From: a virus
Direction: 5' to 3' (one strand)
Length of the DNA stretch: 25,169 nucleotides
IMG/VR virus record: IMGVR_UViG_3300006752_000203
Location: 1 to 25,169 of that record
Shown one piece after another: positions 1 through 8,800 of the stretch. The notes beneath the pieces are model-generated. The model was not told the origin of the DNA. It worked only from the letters and a program-made list of their open reading frames with translations, and searched no databases. Made by a program: the position numbers and the translations under genes. Position 1 is the first letter of the stretch. Each line of letters opens with the position of its first letter.

Positions 1-1807
1 CAGGATTACCTGTTCCTCCACTAATAAATTTAATTGACGCACTATCAAAGCTAGTTGCCTCATTACTAATTAATAATTGAGGGCTACCTTCAGGCTCAGC
101 TATTTCCAGTTTCGCATCAGGGGTATCTGTACCAATTCCTACGTTGCCGTCGGAGTCGATTGCTACGGGAGATTGACCTATAGAGCCAGCAGATGTGCCG
201 GGATCTTTTAGTAATAATGTTCCTGTTTCTGCGTCTAGCTGTATGTCTGTATAATAATTCTGCCCCAAAGATGATTGACCTTGAAGTCGAACTATAGGGC
301 TTATCTCGGTTTCAATATTCCCTACTCGCATATGCAAGTTGTTTACTGTCTTAACTTCTAACTTAGCACCAGGACTGTCCGTACCAATTCCTACGTTGCC
401 GTCGGCGATGAAATTCTGGTTGCATCTCCATGCGTCCGCGGTATTAGACCACAGAATTGTTTTGTCGGTGTCCCCCTTTAATATTATACCTCCGTTATCC
501 GCGGTTGAATCTGTCGGGGTCCCGGTTGATAAGGCGCCGAGTATGATCTGGTGATCCTCAACCGTTAAGGTCTGAGTGTTTACCGTTGTTGTTGTCCCAC
601 TGACATTAAGATCTCCAGTAATTATAGCATCTCCGGAGACTTCTAACTTAGCGCTTGGACTATCCGTACCAATTCCTACGTTGCCGTCGGAGTCGATGCG
701 CATGCGTTCTACAATATTAGTGTTATCGTCTGGGTTGCGTAAAGAAAAAGCAAGAGCACCAGCAGCATTCAGTTGATTAACAACACTAACTACTGCTTCG
801 GCAGTACCGCTTGTACCTATATTTTGTATAAGTATTTTTGTTGAGCCTATACTGCTTGTTGTTTGTGTATTTCGCACAAAAAAATCAGGCGTTTCGGTTC
901 TCGCATAGGTTGAAGCGTAATCCCCTCTTTCTTCAGTATTTTCTAAGTGTAACCGCACACCCGGATTATCCGTACCAATTCCTACGTTGCCGTCGGAGTC
1001 GATGCGCATACGTTCCGCTGTATTGGCAGCTGCATCATACCCCCAAAGAGCAAAAGATTCATCAGAATTATTGTAAACTAATCCAGCGTGAAATTTGCGA
1101 GCTTGGTCACCTAAATATAGACGTGCACTAGTTGTGTCACTACTTGTCACTGTTATAATTGACGCAGAACTAGCATTATTAACGTGCAACTCATCTACAG
1201 GACTATCCGTACCAATTCCTACGTTGCCGTCGGAGTCTATGACTAAGTCTGAACTAGTATTATTGATTAATCTCAACAAGTTGTTGTTACAATCTACATA
1301 ACCTGAACCTTCTGAGTTTGTTAAAGTTAATCTTGCTGGGTTAGCACTTGTATTTTCAATAGTAGCACCCGAATCGTCAAAGCCTGCTTTAATATAAAGC
1401 TTATCTGTAGGACTATCCGTACCAATTCCTACGTTGCCGTCGGATTTTATATACATTTTGGATGTACCATCAGTTCTTTGAAAGTCAAGATTTCCAGCTC
1501 CTGTGGTCCATTCATTTTTAATATATATGCCAGTAGCAGAACTACCAATAAGCAACCTTGGGTTATTAGTGCCATCTGAAGTTCTTAACTTAACTATATC
1601 TCCAAATGAATCTGTTTGAACATCTAATTTCGCATCAGGACTATCCGTACCAATTCCAACCGCTGTCGTGCTGATAGCAAGTGCTGAGTTTGTACCTTCT
1701 CCGTCCTCTATGTATTTAGCGGTAGCGTCTACTCCGTTTGTAGCGTCGCCTATTTGTAATAAAGATTTGTAAGTATCTGCGGGTGTTTGATTTGATAAGT
1801 CTGCCAT
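1..1807 (-). CDS. Tail fibre / host-contact protein with GNVGIGTDSP repeats (C-terminus off the window)
   Basis: The frame opens at an ATG at 1805-1807 (protein start MADLSNQTPADTYK) and stays open to base 1, so about 602 residues are visible and the C-terminus is missing. The protein carries seven copies of a motif close to DSDGNVGIGTDSPxAKLxV, separated by unrelated beta-rich, Ser/Thr/Asn-rich segments. The motif is well known in phage tail fibres and in bacterial surface proteins with fibrous beta structure, so a role in host contact is likely. It is the last gene seen in the left-going operon, 42 bases after the lectin-like gene. No Shine-Dalgarno sequence precedes the ATG; the leader ends CTCTTTTACG. 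A C-terminal chaperone or receptor-binding domain, if present, lies beyond the edge. The family call is firm; the exact virion position is inferred. Confidence 0.85.
   Translation of the reverse strand, partial: MADLSNQTPADTYKSLLQIGDATNGVDATAKYIEDGEGTNSALAISTTAVGIGTDSPDAKLDVQTDSFGDIVKLRTSDGTNNPRLLIGSSATGIYIKNEWTTGAGNLDFQRTDGTSKMYIKSDGNVGIGTDSPTDKLYIKAGFDDSGATIENTSANPARLTLTNSEGSGYVDCNNNLLRLINNTSSDLVIDSDGNVGIGTDSPVDELHVNNASSASIITVTSSDTTSARLYLGDQARKFHAGLVYNNSDESFALWGYDAAANTAERMRIDSDGNVGIGTDNPGVRLHLENTEERGDYASTYARTETPDFFVRNTQTTSSIGSTKILIQNIGTSGTAEAVVSVVNQLNAAGALAFSLRNPDDNTNIVERMRIDSDGNVGIGTDSPSAKLEVSGDAIITGDLNVSGTTTTVNTQTLTVEDHQIILGALSTGTPTDSTADNGGIILKGDTDKTILWSNTADAWRCNQNFIADGNVGIGTDSPGAKLEVKTVNNLHMRVGNIETEISPIVRLQGQSSLGQNYYTDIQLDAETGTLLLKDPGTSAGSIGQSPVAIDSDGNVGIGTDTPDAKLEIAEPEGSPQLLISNEATSFDSASIKFISGGTGNP
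131..1668 (-). repeat. Seven dispersed in-gene copies of the GNVGIGTDSP-coding repeat
   Basis: A 23-base core is identical in six copies starting at 131, 383, 668, 973, 1211 and 1421. A seventh, diverged copy lies at 1649-1668 near the protein's N-terminus. The core encodes the NVGIG stretch, and the flanking bases extend the similarity to DSDG on one side and TDSP on the other. Spacing is irregular, between 210 and 305 bases, and the DNA between copies is unrelated. Synonymous differences are nearly absent from the core. Confidence 0.95.
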
Positions 1808-1849
1808 CGTAAAAGAGGGTTAGTTAAGTATTAATTATTAATTGATTGG

Positions 1850-3127
1850 CTAGGTTGACCATGTACGGCCATTTAATGCCGACCAGTTTGTATTTAAAGT
1901 ATTCCAGGCTCCAGCGACAACGGGTGCGGCAGGGCATGGGTGAGAAGCGGGGAGATTTTGGGTTAAACCCCATTTATGAGCTAGGTAGCATTCGTATTGC
2001 TGAACCGTTTCGACATCATCGACATCTAAAAAAGCAAGCTCGTGCATTTTTAAATCGGAAAATGTGCTGGGGATAGATTCAACAGCCGCGTCAATAAACC
2101 GATTACTTGGTTTGTTTCCACCAATCCAGTCATCGTCAAAAGCGGCAGATATTACACCGGGAGTGAAATCAGGGCCTGCGGTCGTTAAATTGGTGCCTGT
2201 TGCTGATTCAACACCACCGTTTAATGAAAAGTTAAGGGTTCCATCAATGTAAGAGTAAGAAACGGTGATTATTGTAAGAGGTAATGGGTCTCCTACGGTT
2301 ATAGGGCTTAGCTCGCCTCCGTTAAGAATAGGGGCGTAGAAGGTGTTGGTTAAGCCAGTCTGGTGGTGAGTTTCCACAAACATTAAGCATCGGAAAAAAG
2401 TGCCACCTATGTCTACCTGAAGCTGCGGAAATCTTTTATCTGAGCGGTTGCCGAGAGCGATAATTTTATGATTACGCTCTAACATATCAGAGGATACGAC
2501 CATTAAAAGCGTACCTGTTGCGGGAAGCGCCTGATTTCGGGGTCTGCTTGCACCGGAGCCCAAGATGTTATTACCTGCAACATCCTGACCTAATACATTC
2601 GTGGGGTTAAAATGTAAATAATGAGGATCACCTGGAGCATCCTGGTCTAAGACAGGAGCACCCCGGAGGTTCCACGAACTGCCCGTGCCGTAGTCCAAAC
2701 GCCAAAAGTCGGGGGTGGACGGGGCGGTGGTTATACCATTGCCCACAATATCAGTGAAACGGAAACCTGGCAGGCTTCCGTTGTAGTCAATATCGCCGTC
2801 GGTTCCTTGAGTAGAATAAGAGCCTTCAATATTAGACTCTATAAGGGAAGGCTCCCAGGAAAACGCAGGCCCGCCCGGTGTTGTTCCGGCTACTGGGTTG
2901 CACGCATAGTATTTACCCACTGCGGGACTTCTCCACCTACGCAGTAAAATATCAGGAAACCCGTTTCCGTCGCTATCGCAATATAAAGATTTTACAGAAC
3001 CGCCCAGCTTTCGACTTTTGACCGAGGTCTTTTGTCTTCCGCTCTTTCGCTTAGCGGGCCGTAATATTTCCGAGGTTCTTACGGAAATATCATCACGCTT
3101 TTTTTGCTGGGCGTTTTTGTAGTTCAC
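1850..3127 (-). CDS. Lectin-like (LamG/concanavalin-type) putative tail or fibre-associated protein, 425 aa
   Basis: The start is a GTG at 3125-3127, sharing four bases (GTGA) with the TGA of the upstream gene, which implies coupled translation. Residues 1-47 are strongly basic. Next comes DSDGNGFPD, which resembles a calcium-binding loop of the dockerin or thrombospondin-3 type. The middle is beta-rich. Near residues 365-395 is the pattern ELAFLDVDDVE followed by CYLAHKWGL and LPASHPC. That YLAHKWGL-LPxxHP pattern commonly closes LamG/concanavalin A-like domains in secreted and phage proteins, so carbohydrate binding is a reasonable inference. The first residues, MNYK, match those of the neighbouring 224-residue protein. 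The gene ends in TAG, and an in-frame TAA follows four codons later. The lectin-like fold is likely; the location on the virion is inferred from position. Confidence 0.75.
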   Translation of the reverse strand: MNYKNAQQKKRDDISVRTSEILRPAKRKSGRQKTSVKSRKLGGSVKSLYCDSDGNGFPDILLRRWRSPAVGKYYACNPVAGTTPGGPAFSWEPSLIESNIEGSYSTQGTDGDIDYNGSLPGFRFTDIVGNGITTAPSTPDFWRLDYGTGSSWNLRGAPVLDQDAPGDPHYLHFNPTNVLGQDVAGNNILGSGASRPRNQALPATGTLLMVVSSDMLERNHKIIALGNRSDKRFPQLQVDIGGTFFRCLMFVETHHQTGLTNTFYAPILNGGELSPITVGDPLPLTIITVSYSYIDGTLNFSLNGGVESATGTNLTTAGPDFTPGVISAAFDDDWIGGNKPSNRFIDAAVESIPSTFSDLKMHELAFLDVDDVETVQQYECYLAHKWGLTQNLPASHPCPAAPVVAGAWNTLNTNWSALNGRTWST

Positions 3128-3798
3128 TGAATGACTAAATTGTGAGTTCCTAAACTGAAAAGTCTGGTGTAATCAGCGGCCGTATCAGATGATAAAGGTG
3201 GGATAAAAAAGAGATGGTTGATGTCCGCACTCACCCAAGAAATACCTGCAAAATTCTGTGTTTGAATAGGGGTAGGAGCGTCTAAAAAACCAAACGAGAC
3301 CGTCCTGGGGTTGGATAAAGTGCCTGATATAATCGCAATGTCTGCGGGGGTATTGGGTGGCGGGGCGGCGGTAAACACACTGTCAGGATCTACTACATTT
3401 GTCCAATCTGTAGGGAAAACAGAAGATATTGTATACTCTGTACCGGTTGGTGTTATAAATAGATACGCACCATTATACGCATAAGCTATGATAACATCCG
3501 TATTTGGAGACGGGGACTGTATGCTCCACACTATATCAGCCGGGCCTGCCGACGGTACAAAAGATTTTATACTAGGAGTCCGACCGGCTTTTGTAACATC
3601 TCCGGTGTCCTTATCATAAGAAACGCCAAGGGATGACCCAAACTCTGGGAAAAACTCACCAAAAACACGCTCAACGGTTTCGTGGTTTTCCGCTTTTCGT
3701 ATTTCTTTAGCCCTTAAGCTTTTAGGTGTAACAACTGACCCGTCTCGACGAGTCTTACCTTTGCTTGAATTACCGGGTTTACTGTGCTTATAGTTCAT
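3124..3798 (-). CDS. Putative virion protein of unknown family, 224 aa, between portal and lectin-like genes
   Basis: The ATG at 3796-3798 has a good ribosome-binding site: AAGGA inside the last codons and stop of the portal gene, eight bases upstream. The N-terminal 50 residues are basic and polar and begin MNYKHSKPG, recalling the MNYK start of the next gene. The rest is rich in Ser, Thr, Pro and Asn with many beta-prone segments (for example YAYNGAYLFITPTGTEY) and no Cys or catalytic motif that I recognise. Position and composition suggest a head-tail connector, tail or fibre-adaptor protein. I do not recognise the family. It overlaps the next gene by four bases. Confidence 0.7.
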   Translation of the reverse strand: MNYKHSKPGNSSKGKTRRDGSVVTPKSLRAKEIRKAENHETVERVFGEFFPEFGSSLGVSYDKDTGDVTKAGRTPSIKSFVPSAGPADIVWSIQSPSPNTDVIIAYAYNGAYLFITPTGTEYTISSVFPTDWTNVVDPDSVFTAAPPPNTPADIAIISGTLSNPRTVSFGFLDAPTPIQTQNFAGISWVSADINHLFFIPPLSSDTAADYTRLFSLGTHNLVIQ

Positions 3799-3803
3799 AT
3801 AAA

Positions 3804-5828
3804 TTATCCTTGATATTGATTCATGCCACTGGGATTACTATTACCCATACCAGCGGTAGCAGCGGCAACGCCATCGGTTGGTTCGGGAGACTCCCCTCCA
3901 CCTTGTGCAGCATTGTCACCCAACATCTTTGCAATCTCTGCTTCAGTCTTCGGATCTGCCGGTGCTTCGGGAGGTAATAATTCATCGGTCTTTTCAAAGC
4001 CCATAGCATCCAGAATTCTCTTGAGCATAGGACGTATAAATGGACGCATCTCAGGCGGCGATTGGAAATATCGGTCCTGGGTCTGAAGCGCGAGGTTTGC
4101 TTTCTCTATCGCCCTTTGACCCTGGTCCTGCGACAAAATAACTCGGACATTGATACCGATATCACGGATGGCATCCGGGGTCATGACACCAAAGGCTCGA
4201 ACATCACCCTCCATATACTCAAATACTTCTTCCTCATCCATGGTAGCCATGGATACTTGAACAAGCTTAGTAAGGTGCTGCTCAAATCCTCGAACAATAC
4301 GACGCATCCAACGACGGCCGATTTTTGAGGCTTCTCGTAAAGTAGCTTCCACACCGGTTGCTGTATTAGCAGGGGCGAGTGCTTGATAATCGCCCTGTGC
4401 CATATTAGAGACACCAAGCCATAATTGAACAATGCCGAATACAAAATCTATGAGATCCTGAGTTCTAATATCTACATTCGGGATTGCCGCAAATTGAATG
4501 AATTCATCAATACTGCTCTGATCTTTTAACTCAAAAATCTTTCCTGCATGGAGCTCGACATCTTCTGGCTCATCTTCTACAGCCTGCGGGTTCACACCTA
4601 CAATCGGGTTAGCTGCAAGCTCATTGCGGTAGCTTTGAGAATTAAACTGTTTGTCTACATACTCCTGAAAGGATCGGATTCGCTCTGGTAAACTGCGCCC
4701 GCACCAGTGATTTCTGTCTTTACCGATAGATACAGCAGTGTAAGGAACCTGGTTGTCGGGGGTGAGTTTAGCAACGAACTCGTAATATAAAGGTTTTTCA
4801 GTCTCGGGATCTATAAATACGCAAAACTCTTGCGGACTACCTGTGCCGAGAACATCGCGCTTCATCCAACACTCTAATACTTGAACGCTTGGGTTTTCGT
4901 CCGAATCAAAGTCTAGGTTTTCCCGCCTCTCCTCATTCTTCTCTATCGGGCTTCTTGGGTTTGCGTCCTTCTTTACAAGATTTACATAGTCCCCAAAACT
5001 CATCCAGTCACGCTCAAGAAACATTTCACGAGCCCATCTTAAATCCTTGTCGTACAATTCAACGATGATGTCTGCTTCATCCAATGACTCTGCATGGGAT
5101 GGGCATAAGAAACGGTCAGAATCTATGACCTCCGACCTTGGACCTCGGTACTTGACCTGTTGAGTTGGGACACCTTGCGGAAGCGGTTGGAATTCGTGAA
5201 TGCCCGGAATCATTTGGAATGAGGGGTCGGTCGAAAGTCGAAGCTCTGTGTCGCCGGTCATTGGGTTTATCTCTGGTATAAACTGAGCCTCTCCTTCAAT
5301 GATGGGTCCTTCGCCGGGGATCTCTTCGAATTCCTGAGTTTCGTTATTAAACAATGCACTTCTTTCATAATCAAACCATGTCGAGATATCTTCCCGATAA
5401 GTAGATTTTAAAATTAGTGCGCGTTGTATAAATAGGTGGAGGTATGACTCTTCCAGGCGTTCTCTTGTATTTGCCTGGTCTTCAATCTTCCAATTAAAAT
5501 ATTTATCGTAGGCTTCAGCCATATCGATATCACCAGCACCCTGGGCATCGAATTTAAAATAGGGACTGGTTCCTGTAATCTCGTCCTCTGCCCGGGCCAT
5601 GAAGTGATCAACCACAAGGGATGTCATAGGAACGGATAGGTTAGAGTGACTGAATATTCCGTCGTACCCTACCCGATCAGACCGGTCATTATGATATGTT
5701 TTCCACGATACTTTATCGTGCTCAATACGCTCGCGGTTATCCTCTTTAAGTTGCTCTACTCTTTCGAGTGCATACTTTACGAGCTTTTCCTCCTGCTTTT
5801 GATTAAGACGTAGATTGGTTTGCTTCAT
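3804..5828 (-). CDS. Portal (head-tail connector) protein, 674 aa
   Basis: This is the likely portal protein, the ring at one capsid vertex through which DNA enters and leaves. Portal-like features are the charged helical N-terminus, the stretch SHSNLSVPMTSLVVDHFMARAEDEITG, which resembles the early core of podovirus portals, a middle segment with CWMKRDVLGTGSPQEFCVFI and VPYTAVSIGKDRNHWCGRS, and a long helical C-terminal half including RIRSFQEYVDKQFNSQSYRN. The length is in the usual range for podovirus portals. The C-terminal 50 residues are Gly/Asn/Pro/Ala-rich and probably disordered. The ATG directly abuts the TAA of the giant gene with no spacer and has no clear Shine-Dalgarno sequence, so expression probably depends on termination-reinitiation. 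The gene ends with TAA five bases before the next start. Confidence 0.85.
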   Translation of the reverse strand: MKQTNLRLNQKQEEKLVKYALERVEQLKEDNRERIEHDKVSWKTYHNDRSDRVGYDGIFSHSNLSVPMTSLVVDHFMARAEDEITGTSPYFKFDAQGAGDIDMAEAYDKYFNWKIEDQANTRERLEESYLHLFIQRALILKSTYREDISTWFDYERSALFNNETQEFEEIPGEGPIIEGEAQFIPEINPMTGDTELRLSTDPSFQMIPGIHEFQPLPQGVPTQQVKYRGPRSEVIDSDRFLCPSHAESLDEADIIVELYDKDLRWAREMFLERDWMSFGDYVNLVKKDANPRSPIEKNEERRENLDFDSDENPSVQVLECWMKRDVLGTGSPQEFCVFIDPETEKPLYYEFVAKLTPDNQVPYTAVSIGKDRNHWCGRSLPERIRSFQEYVDKQFNSQSYRNELAANPIVGVNPQAVEDEPEDVELHAGKIFELKDQSSIDEFIQFAAIPNVDIRTQDLIDFVFGIVQLWLGVSNMAQGDYQALAPANTATGVEATLREASKIGRRWMRRIVRGFEQHLTKLVQVSMATMDEEEVFEYMEGDVRAFGVMTPDAIRDIGINVRVILSQDQGQRAIEKANLALQTQDRYFQSPPEMRPFIRPMLKRILDAMGFEKTDELLPPEAPADPKTEAEIAKMLGDNAAQGGGESPEPTDGVAAATAGMGNSNPSGMNQYQG

Positions 5829-8800
5829 TTATGAGATTCCGAGCGACTGCGCTTTTTTGATGACCTTAACAAAAGTAGCATGCTCTTTCTGTTCTAGCTG
5901 TGCAATGCGTTGCAATTTTTCGTCTTGCGTTAAACTTTTTGAGCTTTCGATCTTTGCTTTATGAGTAGCGATCTTTTTCTTAAATGCATCGGCGTATTTA
6001 ATATTTCCGGACAGTGCCAGTAGATCCCGCATATTTCTGTTGGCTTCTGCGAACTGTTTAGGTCCCGCTATTTTTGCAGCTTTTGTTGCACGAACTGCTA
6101 TTTTATTCGCTTCCCGAACTTGGTAGTACAAATTCTTAACTCGTGAGCCGTGGGTGGATGACCTGTAGAACCGGTTCGCAATTGGCATTTTATTAGGATC
6201 AAAAGTCCCGTAGTCTTTCTCTTCAGAAAATGCAGGAAACACGAGACTCCCGAACATCATATTAATTATCTGCCCGGGACCTCCCGCATAGCCAAGAAGT
6301 AAGTGCTCCATTTGACTACCCGAGATATCAAACTTTAAGTCAGTCCCCTCAAGACCTTTAAGCGGTTGATTGCCAAACATGCCACCTACAGACCCTTTAA
6401 CTTGGTCACTACCTCCAAGAAGACTGTTGAGACCTTCGGATAAAGCAGTCCAATGCTCTTGTGTTCTTTTCGGGTCCATCATATGAGCAGGCTTTACAGC
6501 TTCATACGGGCGGTCCTCATTTCTTATAGGCATGCCCATAAAGTTTTGATTCGCCCATAACTCAGCCATAGGTTTCCCGACTGTTGGGATCATAGCTGTC
6601 GCTAAAGTAGAGCCTCCTATTGGGTTAAAACCGTTAAGAGTAGCATTTAAGTTTCTAGTTAGGAAATCAACAGCCCCTGCACCACCTCTACCCATTACAT
6701 ATTTTGCAAAAACATCGCCGGCTGTTTGCCCGAGGGTCCAGAACATGTTGTATCCGAGAGGGAGAGGTACGCCAAAGTAACCAGTGTTTTTATCACGAGG
6801 ATCGCCGATGATCGCCATAGTGTCGCGTCTGAATTCGGAGATCGTGTCATAATCAGGTAAAGGTTCGTCATCGTCATCATCCATTAACCTGTTAAAAATA
6901 TTAAGTGCAAAAGACGCGCCTGCGATGCCTAGAATAAGCTTCTTCCTCTCTCGGGGGGTACGCTTTTTAAAGGTAGACATCATTCGATGCATTGAGTTCA
7001 TAGAAGCACCGAAGAAGACGAATAAGGAGCCCATGGTCTGAGTTAGCTCGCCTTTTTGATTGAAGTCCACGGTTACATTTCTTGAAATTACTGCCGCCTG
7101 GTGAGTTGTAAAACCGGCTTCAACAGCGGAAGCAAAAGCAGACATCCTGATGGAGTTTTCTAGAGCTGTGTTAACGGTATCTAAATAGTTAACAAAAGAG
7201 CTCCATTTTTTCCGCATCCCTTTTCTAGACTTACCGGTGTCTTCTTTCATCTCGTCAATTAATTCAGGTATTGATTTATGCCTAAAATAACCAACCTTTG
7301 CCCCGGCTTGTTTTGCGAACTGGTAAACCTTGGCGTAGTCACCGTCCTTTATAAGTTTCTTGGCGTACTCTTCGGATGTTAACTCGCCTGGGTCGAGCTC
7401 TATAATTTCACCTTTGAAGTTTTTCCGCTCGGCCAATGTAATATGTTTAATAAAACCACCCAATCGCTTAGGGTTGAAAGCTGCTTTTACAAACTGTTTT
7501 TTCTCATCTTCGGTTAAATGTATAAACATAGTCCCCAAATCTCTGATAAAGTTGGGGATCATGAAAGCGGGGTTTTTGGATGTAAACATACTCGCCATAA
7601 ACCGAGTTACGCTGTTGACCCCTTTAAGAAAGGTCGGCAGCGCCTCGTAGCGTAGATTTTTCACGGATCTTGCAACCCTACTACCCGCCATGTTATTTCT
7701 AAATTTTATATATTGAGGAACCCCGTTTTTACGGTAAACGAATACATGATTGTCGTTCTGAAACTCGGTGTTAATTTCTCGGGTTACCATTTTGAAACCC
7801 TCAACTTCTTCACCGTCTACAGTTATAGACTTTGTGCTTATTGTGTAGTCTTTCTTGGTCTGAATCGGGTTGAACTCTTTTTCGAAAATAGCGTCTTTGC
7901 CCTCGAACATTTCACGGGTCGATTCAATAACACTGGGATCCTTTTTTATGATTTCCTTGATTTGATCAGGGAGTTCGACCAAAGGTAGCCCGCTTACGTC
8001 TTTGCTATTGTGATAAGCTACGGCTCGGAATATTTCAAAAGCCGCACCGAACGAGTTGGATACTTCGTTTTTAGCCCCGCGTATTCCGCTTTGAAAGTAT
8101 TGATCTTGCGAAACCGCGAATACCATCTCGGGGTTGGGTCCGAGGGTGTCTTCTTTCCTACCGAAAGCCCCTTTAAAAAGAAATTTATTTTTAGGCTGAT
8201 CCCAAGCTCTTCCCGATGCACTGCTCGATTTACCTAAAACATCGTAAGCATCTTCTTTATCGTAAAGCTTTTGGGTTTCCTGCGCACCCTCAAAGCCCTG
8301 CATTGGGGCGTAAGAGTAATTATTCTCCTTACCGTTACGCATATACATGATTTTAGAACCACCATCCTTCTTCCAGTTAAAAGAGGAGCTGGCTTGAACC
8401 ATAGCTGTGACCTCGTCAAGAGCTTCAGTTTTTTGGATAAGCTGAGAGGCTGATCGAATATCAAGAGACTCGCGGTTCATGTCGTAGAATTTCTGCAACG
8501 GCTCTCTTTCATCCTTTAAGAAATTCATAAAGGCTTCATCAGCCTCCATTTTCTGAACAACTTGGATTGCTACATCTGTTGAAATTCCGCTCAAAGAATC
8601 TCCGCGCTTTTCAAGCATTTCCTTGATTTCGTTTTTCGTGACTTCGTCTTTTGCGTCATTCATTAACTCTGCATAAAGACTTTTTAAATGGTTGTTTCTA
8701 CTGGGTGCGACTCTTGCAATCAGATATTCACCGAACTGCTCGGTAGTAATTCCATGATCATTAAGAGCATCTCGAATAGGCTCAAAATATCTCAAATTAG

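Noticed and set aside
339-1301. Several plus-strand frames opposite the tail fibre gene
   Set aside because: They reuse the antisense of the repeats and have no ribosome sites or family resemblance; the minus-strand frame is clearly the gene.
131-1668. CRISPR array from regularly recurring 23-base repeats
   Set aside because: Spacing varies from 210 to 305 bases and the repeats code for a fibre motif within a long open frame.
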